Source: Eutreptiella sp. 'Long Island Sound 2002' (lineage: Eukaryota > Euglenozoa > Euglenophyceae > Eutreptiales > Eutreptiaceae). From it: 64,000 bases of DNA. The stretch covers positions 99,187,600-99,251,599 of the forward strand of contig OZ038384.1 in the NCBI GenBank assembly GCA_964036045.1, written 5' to 3'. A program made the position numbers and the translations under genes. The notes beneath the pieces were generated by a model. It was not told the origin of the DNA. It did no database searches and saw nothing but the letters and a program-made list of their open reading frames with translations. Of this stretch, positions 56,866 through 64,000 are shown in pieces (positions within the stretch are counted from its first letter, which is position 1; the number at the start of each line of letters is the position of its first letter).

Positions 56866-57551
56866 TTAGATGGCCTGCACCACGTACACCGGTGCAGGCA
56901 TCCACGCGATTGAGTGCTGCACAGACTCCCATACCCGTGGGGGTGGGGTACAGTACTCGTGTACCGTTTCCGACTCATAGTCGAAGATGTTGCCCCACTG
57001 GAAGGCAATGCGATGCGCCGGAGTACGGGGGGTCCGGGGCAGCAACGCCACGGCCATGTCCACCTCACGCTCCATGTGCGTGTGCCGTTGGTGGCGACAC
57101 GGTGGAACTGCCACAATGAACCCGTCCTCCACTCGGAAGACCTGAATGCCCATTTCAGGCACGAGGTCCACACCAAGCTCGACACGATGCCCCGGGCACA
57201 AATCAATGGCGCCCGGCACATCGAAGCTCCAGCCCCAGCAGCGGTATGTGACACTTATCCGCGTATTGTTCGCCCCTTCCAATCGCAACACACAGTGCCA
57301 CAAGGCGGGGGTGAACAACACAATCCAGCCCGGGATCAACGGAAACCGGATAGGGTTCTGGCCTCGTCCGATCTTGTATTCACCCCACTCATACAAGTTG
57401 GTGACGTACACGAACGGCTCAAGGCCGAGCCGCTCGATTTCCCGGCGGTGCTGGCGGTTAAGCACGTACCACAACCAACACTTGTCGATGTGGCCACCCA
57501 ACATACGGTCGGGGGGCTGGTAGGGTCGCGAATGTACGGCAGGCATTTTGA
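56866..57551 (-). CDS. Unidentified protein, main exon
   Basis: The exon starts after acceptor TTTGTGTGTTTCTTTTGTAG (57551), with ATG at 57546 (MPAVHSRPYQPPDRMLGG), and runs about 226 codons to TAA at 56866. It includes DKCWLWYVLNRQHRREIERL, YVTNLYEWGEY, FPLIPGWIVLFTPALWHCVL and RISVTYRCWGW. The last two (a hydrophobic strand, then H, then R in a following strand) could be the C-terminal half of a cupin or 2-oxoglutarate oxygenase-like barrel, but the full HxD-H set is not visible. Beyond the TAA the same frame continues open for about 40 codons with a charged tail ending RQKEKKHHNE. The gene lies just downstream of the chromovirus pol, on the same strand. Confidence 0.5.
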
Positions 57552-57639
57552 CTACAAAAGAAACACACAAAATTACAACGTACTCCCTTCACAAAACATT
57601 TGAATGAGAAAGCATGTGATTGTCCTGCGTCACCCACAC

Positions 57640-57711
57640 CCAAGCAATGTCGCTACTCATACAGTGGACCAGAGCCTGGTGGTTGGCGACATTCACTTGG
57701 TGATGAGACTC
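57640..57711 (-). CDS. ALVH-SDIA exon, copy 2
   Basis: The 72-nt segment runs from acceptor CCATTTTCCTTCGTAG (57711) to a possible donor GCTTGG|GTGTGG (57640). It reads SHHQVNVANHQALVHCMSSD, then IAW. Direct joining to 57551 does not keep the phase of the long frame, so the downstream ATG may start translation on its own or another border applies. Confidence 0.38.
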
Positions 57712-57867
57712 CTACGAAGGAAAATGGGGTCTGGGGTGTGTAGATGATACAAGTACAAGCGTTGTCACACACATATACTTAAACATACATAACACAACGC
57801 TCCCCTCATAAACTAAATGACACTATGAAAAATGAAAACGTGAGGGACTGCGGGGGGGGGGGGGGGG

Positions 57868-60800
57868 CTAAGATATTTTTTCCGAGGTCGTCGATAGCTC
57901 CTCCAACAGCTCAGGGTAGCACCGCTGGACCCAATGGGGCAAAGTCAACACATTACAAAAGATATCCGGACGGACATTCTTCAGGCTAATGTCTAAACCC
58001 TGGGCCTTATTGTATTGACACCATTGGTCCGTGATGTCATGCATAAAGGCTGATGCCGGTTGCCACTCAGGCTTGTCATGACCCTTATACTTGACACGCC
58101 ACTTAATGTGGGTGTTACCTTTCTTATCTTTTACTTCCCTGTGAGCGAGTATCTTCTCGACCTCGTACGTAGGATCCTCTACCACACCTGTGACATCCTG
58201 GTACCAATGAACCGGATGGCTGCCACCGTCCACAGGCTCTGCACACGGCTTCAAGTCCAAGGTGTGATACACCCGTTCACCCTTTTCCGTGTGGACGCGA
58301 TACCGGCCCTTCCCTACGCGCTGCAGAATTTCTACTGGACCCTTCCACAAGCGGCTCAGTTTGGTTGCCTCCTTGTCAAGCCCCTCTCGGTTTACCTTGA
58401 CCCAAACCTTCTCACCAGGCTTGAACACCTGCCGAGGGTGCTTGGCAAGGAAACGTTCCATCTCACGCTTGTGGATAGCAGTCAACCGCTTCTGGACCCA
58501 TTCCCGATCCGCAGTTAACTCCCTAAAGAAGTCAACAGCATCTTTGCACTCACTGTGAGGCAAAATTGGGGGGCCATCGCCAAAGCCAATGGGATGGCGT
58601 CCAAAAACAAGGCGGTAAGGCGAGTATCCGGTTATTGGACCTAGAGTGTCATTTAAGCTCCATAACGCCAAAGGCAACAGCTGAAACCAATCCTTGCTGT
58701 GCTTTTGGTTGAGCAGTTTCCTAAGACTGTTGACCACCAGTTGGACGGCATTCTCCGCACGTCCATTGGATTTTGGCCGATACACTGGACTCTTGTACTC
58801 GTCAATGCCCGTTAACTTGAAAAATTCTTTGCAGAACTCTGCATTAATCAACTTGTCCCAATCTGAGTAAATGGCAGCAGGCAAACCAAAGTGTACAAAT
58901 ACGCGCTCCACAAACATTTGGGCCACATCCGAGGATGTGAGTCCCTTCATTACACACGGAATGGCTACAACGTAGCCGGTTAGGCGACATACAACACACA
59001 AAGCATAGTCGTACACAATGCCATTCTTGGCAGGACAATCGGGCAATTCCACAAAATCCACAGAAACACTGTGGAAGATGTGTTCAGGAACGGGAGTACT
59101 ATCCAATGTATCAGGTTGACGGCCGCGACGCGGCTTAGTCTGTTGACATACAGCACAAGAATGCACCAATGAGTGACAAGCATCAGATACAGATACAGGG
59201 TTATACCTAGCATCAAGTACCTTGAACCGTCGGCGGAAAAGTTGTTCAGTTTTATCTATGCCCGGATGGGCATACGAGTGAACTGCAGCTAAAACTTTGG
59301 ACAAAATTGCTTTGGGCACACAAATTTTGCCTTGGTGAAATATTTTCCCTTTCTGCAAGAGAAAATATGCGTCCTTCTTAGGATCATCCACATACTCAGT
59401 GGTTTGCAATTCCGCCCACAGCTGCTTGTACACCTTGTCCTTAGCATAATGCTTAGACCAATCTTGATACAATACATGTATGTCTGGGGGGACAGGTACT
59501 TGGTGTACTGCATGGACAGAGGCTTCAGCTAGGCACTCAGCCCCTGCCATATGCCAGCTTAGGTTGTTTAGACTTCGAGTGACTTCTTTTAACGTGACGG
59601 GCACCTCACTGCTTGAATGGACGGAGAGGTCTTCATGTATGCTGGCGACCAACTCAGAAAAATTGTTGGTGACCATAGCATCTGGCATTACAAAATGCGC
59701 TCGCGTAGCCGCTGGAGACTGCTGACGAGCTTGTTGATAACACGCCCGTAGTGTGCGTACCTGCTCCTCATGGTCGCCTAAAGTGACCATGGAGACTACA
59801 CCATCAATGTCAGTCCTTGCTGTGCAGGCACCAAAAGCATCGGGGTATTTTTGTCTCAAAACTTTCTCCTGTTCTGTTTTTTCTTGACGCTCAACCTCCG
59901 TCCATCCCAAAGCATCCTCATCAGACCCATGGAAGTTGGTATCCTGTGCTGCCCCTGCAGGGTAGGCCCACCTTGACAGAGTGTCACCGTCAGCGTTGTC
60001 ATCGCCTGGGATGTACTCTATGAATAGATTGAAACGGCTAAGGAACTCATGCCACCTACCCCGGCGTCCCAGCGGGCCGGAGATAGTGCACAAGTATTCC
60101 TTATACCATTGGACAATGCTTTTGTGGTCAGTTCTGACCACAACCTCATTGAATCCAATCCAGGACTGGAATTTTAAAAGACAACACACCAACGCGTAAG
60201 TCTCCTTTTCCCTGACCGTCCAGCCCATTTGACCCAAAAACTTATCCCCTTGTCGGCTACCTTGCAGCTTACGCGAAAAATAGGCAACAGGCATGTCCCT
60301 TCCATCGGGCTGTTTCTGCTTTAAGATGCCACCTACTGCATAGTCACTCGCGTCCGACTCAATGATCCAACTGCCCGACAAGTCTGGCAGACACAACTCT
60401 GCATTTCCTACGATCTCCGCCTTGAGCTTCTCAAAGCCCTCAATCATTCGGGCATTCCACGTGATTTTCATCTGTTTGGGGGGGAGTTTGATTTTTTTTC
60501 TCTTCACGGGTTTGCCGTTTCCGTCCAAAGTACCTTTCTTGTCGGGGGGGATTGGCTCATACTGATACTTACCAGACAGCGCCTCCATGAGAGGCGCTGC
60601 ATAGTCAGCATACTTATGAATATAAATGGAATACCAATTCGCCAACCCAAGGAAGCCCTTGAGTGCTTTTGGCGTCTTGATATCCTCATGCTTCCAGTTG
60701 GCCACAGCTTGCGTTTTGGCTGGGTCTGGCAGGCGCTTCCCATTACGCAAAATGTGGCCGACATACTTCACTTGGCGCATAAACAAGAAGCATCTGCTGG

Positions 60801-62298
60801 GCTTAACAGTGAGTCCAGCATCTGCAAACGCCTTAAACATGCGAAAACAGATTTGGTAGTGGTGTTCAAAACAAGCGTCCCATTCTTCTACACTATGAGG
60901 GAGTGGGGGGTCTGAATCACAATATGCATGGCTGTCCATCAGTTTGCCTTTTCCTCGTTGCTCAGGGGGGGGTTTTCCAGTAGAGGAAAGGACGTCATCA
61001 ATATATGGACCTGATTCGGGCATACAGTTACGGAGTACATGCTGTACCATACGTTGGAATACCTGTGGTCCCACCTTGACCCCCATGGGTAAGACGGTCC
61101 ACATGTATGTACCAAAGGGGATGATGAACGCGGTGAGCGGTTGCGACTCCTCGGCTAGCCTCATTTGGTGAAAGCCATCCTCGAGGTCGACCAAAGTAAA
61201 AATAAAACGCCCACGCTGTTTGGCGATTTGGTCCTCAATTACCGGTAGCGGAAAATTGTAACCCTCTAACTGGCTGTTGAGCCATCGGTAATCAATGACC
61301 AACCGCCACTTGCCGTTGGGCTTGGGGACCAAAAAGGCCCTGCTCACCCAGTCCATTTTGTCACTACAAGGTACAACAAACCCTCTATTGATGAACTCGT
61401 CCACCATTGCCTGTAAAATTTTCTCCCTAACTCCTACGGCACGTACCGCCTTACAAGATTTGGCGACCGCGCCCTTCTTTTCTTTGAGGCGTACGGTACC
61501 AAACTCACCTCGTGCTTTCAATTGAGCTGGAGTGACATCACTTCGCTTCTTGGAGGTAAAGACGCTTTGCCGAAAATATTCTTCAATGCGTTGGCGGTAC
61601 TTTTCGGTACCAGGGTATTGCTCATCACCCTGGATTACTGACCTAATGGACCTGCTGTAAAGAGGATTACGCACTTGATCACCCCTCTCACAAGGCCCTT
61701 TCGTTCCCTGTGCCTGAATGTCTTCCATAGTCTGGTCGACTGGGAAGGCACCAAGGGGTTCCCAATCTTGATGTTCGTTTCCACAGGAAACGTTCTCAGG
61801 GTTACCGTAAGGATTGATAGGGTGGGGGTCTACACGAGTTTCATGAACAGGCACACCAACCCCAAACTGCTGATCTTCTTCCTCATCGAGGTCGATATCA
61901 GCTTGTTGCTGCCCAACTGCATCAAAGTATACCAAACGATACTGCTCGCCCGGGGGTGTGCGAAGGGGTTTGCCGTCCTTGGTTTGAAAAATTTCAGAAG
62001 TAGGGGGGATATCCACCCAATCAATCGTCATTTCCCCCATCATCCACCACCACTCATGCTGCTTTCTGGTAGGAAGCAACATGAACCCTTTACACCCTTC
62101 ACCAAAAATCTTTTGGACAGCTCTTTGGTACATCCCTGTGGGTGGCAACACCCACAAGGTTGAGCCTACCCACTCCTTGTACAAAGGCCCCTTGAACGCC
62201 CGTGAAAATGTTTTAGGCGCAAGGGCCAAGGGGGGATGCTTACTAAATACATCTACATCTATATGGATTTCACGCTCACTACACCAATCACGCACCAA
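57868..62298 (-). mobile_element. Ty3/Gypsy chromovirus pol polyprotein
   Basis: An uninterrupted 1,476-codon frame. Residues 1-125 form an N-terminal domain without a protease signature. Reverse transcriptase follows at about 300-520 (AFLVPKPNGKWRLVIDYRWL, FTLVDLEDGFHQ, LPMGVKVGPQVFQ, catalytic YIDD at 432-435). RNase H is at about 640-780 (D649, TDHKS at 723, DGD at 770). The integrase has an HHCC zinc finger (H1007, H1011, C1048, C1051) and a core D1081, D1146, E1182. A C-terminal chromodomain lies at about 1376-1425 (YEVEKILAHREVKDKKGNTH, then VKYKGHDKPEW). It copies RNA to DNA and integrates it, the chromodomain guiding insertion to marked chromatin. Gag, protease and flanking LTRs were not found. 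A purine-rich ATGAGGGGAGCG follows the stop (about 57806). The intact frame suggests a young copy, 5'-truncated or with gag elsewhere. Confidence 0.95.
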
Positions 62299-62638
62299 TT
62301 GTACAACATTTGGCCTTCCCTAGGACCCTGTCATAAGTAGGGCTGTGTTAAATTCAATCCAACTGAATTTATAGTTTCGATTTAGGAAGATTTAACACCG
62401 ATTTAACATTGTTAGATTTAACACCAATTTGCGGCGCTTGCCGCATGTGCATCAAAAACGTCAACTCAACAAATTTGGTGAAACACCACTATTGAGGCCC
62501 TTTACACTCATAGTAAATGTTGCTTTCCACATAGCTCCTTACATTCATGCATAGTGCAATGTTTGGAAAGTACACCACATCTCTATATAGCACCTTGTGC
62601 CTCCATGTGTGTTTCCTTCTTAGAATTGCATTCAAGGC
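62299..62638. other. Intergenic interval
   Basis: AT-rich. AGATTTAACACC-type repeats (TTTAACACCGATTTAACA, GATTTAACACCAATTT) lie at 62388-62432. This would be the promoter side of the plus-strand gene at 62639 and the 5' side of the pol gene. No LTR matching the 57.8-kb end is seen. Confidence 0.4.
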
Positions 62639-64000
62639 ATGGACCGTAGTGCTATCTTTGATCCTCTTGGATTAGAGCAGTTCCTATTTCAAGCGACTCA
62701 AAGTACTTCACTTACATCTCCTAGTGTTGTGGACACATTGGCCAACTTTTTTGTAGGATCTCCAAATCGACGCCACCTCTTATCACTAGTAAATGAAAAA
62801 GTTTACGGTTCTACCCACCACATCAATAAAATGGAACAAGAGCTGAAAAAGAAGCAGCAACTCTGTACCCCAGAGGAAGCCGTGAAGTTGGTTGTGGACC
62901 TTAGGGTACCACGCCGCCGTTATCCAATTCTACAAAAGTTTATCACCACATTTGGTCAAGCTTTCCGCCATACCACTGGTGTGCAATGGTACCCCCAACT
63001 ACCCTCCAGGGAGAAGTTTTCGGAGGCATGGACTCTTCTAGTGGGCCGTATGCAGTTGGATCAAGGGGTCATTTGCCAGGAACAAGGGGCTATTGGTATT
63101 TCATGGCCACTCCAGAAAGCCCTAGACTATATTGCTGGGCAACCAATTTTTCACAAGGACTTGGACCATTCGCTGCCTCTATCCCTTATAGTCCGTGGGG
63201 ATGCATTCCCCATTGCAGGAACCAACTGGAGCCAAATCAGTATTACTATGGCAAATTTCGGGGACATGGCCCGCAACCTATCCCATACATTCATCATATC
63301 AATTGCCTATACTGGTGACAAGAGCGCCACCCTACTTGCCAAACTATGGAAGAGAAATATAGAGGTTTGTACTGTTAAACTGAACAAGTTGCATTCAATT
63401 TGCTAAATTTAACACCGTCCACTAGACAAAACAAAGCATTCTCAAAAGCACAACCATAGTCATTTTCGCCTGTTTCAGAAGCTTCAAGAGATTATTGACA
63501 AAAAGGAAGCTCTCTGGAATGGACAAGTTGTTCCTGCTGATGTCTGGTGGGGAGGAGATGAGCCATGGTTACGGCGTTGGCTAGGGCTTTCTGAAACATG
63601 GCAAGTGGGGTCTATATACACCTTTGCTTGGTGGAACCGTCTAACCTCCCAATGGGAGGATAAACAAGCATGGCGTTCATGGCAACAGGAGGCCCGCTAC
63701 AGGGCAAATAACCTACCAGTGGTGCAGGGAAAGCGGGGGTGTATAAGTGAACCAGAAATCCGTAGTCAAGAGGGGTTGCATGGTGCAATGCATCTTGCAT
63801 GGTCTCATGGGCATAGGGAGGTTGGTTTGTACATTTGTCGAGGACCAGGTGGATGACTATGGTTCATCAAAAGGGAAGGCAGTAGCAAAAATTCTTAGAG
63901 TGTGTCGTGTGAGGTGGCAACTTGGCCGTACGCCAAAGCCAACTGGGGAAGGGACATGGCGGTTGCTTCTTTTTGCGTGGCCGAAGTTGGTAAAGTGGTT
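62639..64000 (+). CDS. Unrecognised mobile-element-associated protein, two exons, incomplete
   Basis: Exon 1 (62639-63364, 242 codons from MDRSAIFDPLGLEQF) and exon 2 (63479 onward) flank a 114-bp GT-AG intron (ATAGAG|GTTTGT to CGCCTGTTTCAG|AAGC) in phase. Exon 1 contains ELKKKQQLCTPEEAVKLVVD, GAIGISWPLQKALDYIAGQP, LPLSLIVRGDAFPIAG, NWSQISITMANFGDMARNLS and DKSATLLAKLWKRNIE. Exon 2 contains VWWGGDEPWLRRWLGLSETW and SIYTFAWWNRLTSQW. The frame then stops at 63854, but the +1 frame continues open to the window end (VEDQVDDYGSSKGKAVAKIL, then RVRWQLGRTPKPTGEGTW), so a one-base indel near 63825-63850 or an unusual junction interrupts it. A fragment of the same family lies inside the transposon at 32803-34185. 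No known domain is recognised. Confidence 0.65.

Noticed and set aside
62299-62640. 5' LTR of the chromovirus
   Set aside because: I found no match to the sequence beyond the 3' end of pol (57700-57860), and another gene begins at 62639.

Overview
This is a piece of a large, repeat-rich eukaryotic nuclear genome. Protein-coding genes are split by GT-AG introns: an enolase gene has four introns of 80-143 bp, and a glycosyltransferase gene has an 8.85-kb intron. The rest is mostly microsatellites, orientation-switching minisatellites, long G or C runs, foldback elements, DNA-transposon remnants and a chromodomain Ty3/Gypsy element. There are no operons, no ribosome-binding sites and no CRISPR array. 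The lineage cannot be fixed from the sequence. A unicellular alga with a big genome (for example a prasinophyte-type green alga) fits the mixture of a prokaryote-type enolase with introns, GT61 glycosyltransferase, chromovirus and long CA/GT tracts, but this is a guess.

Layout. 0-1 kb: one minus-strand exon with a P-loop. 1-7 kb: GC-rich unassigned DNA, two minisatellites (3.1-4.5 kb) and a pair of 300-bp direct repeats. 7.1-11.4 kb: a long minus-strand gene with C2-like and Cys-pair regions, whose 3' end has been tandemly duplicated. 11.4-13.6 kb: a minisatellite that repeatedly flips orientation and surrounds one coding exon. 13.6-18.3 kb: GT/CA-rich repeats. 18.3-27.0 kb: scattered minus-strand exon candidates, a decayed transposase, and telomere-like and other short tandem repeats. 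27.4-38.9 kb: the 3' part of a GT61-type glycosyltransferase gene. Its largest intron (27.73-36.58 kb) holds three copies of a 1.25-kb inverted-terminal-repeat element, a foldback element and a nested 1.38-kb transposon. 39-46 kb: mostly unassigned. 46.5-48.2 kb: complete enolase gene. 49.8-54.2 kb: repeat copy and two pogo-like transposase remnants. 54.4-57.7 kb: AT-rich DNA, a short interstitial telomere-like tract, a 185-bp tandem repeat and an unidentified minus-strand ORF with duplicated flanking motifs. 57.9-62.3 kb: chromovirus pol. 62.6-64 kb: a two-exon gene of a family I do not recognise, cut by the window end.

The main discoveries are (1) four GT61 exons that join in one reading phase across a TE-filled intron; (2) a 33-bp-TIR transposon nested inside another repeat, carrying two coding fragments in opposite orientations; and (3) the match of one of those fragments to the unrecognised gene at 62.6-64 kb, which points to an undescribed mobile-element-associated protein family. 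Exon limits come from splice-site reading and phase agreement only, without transcripts.
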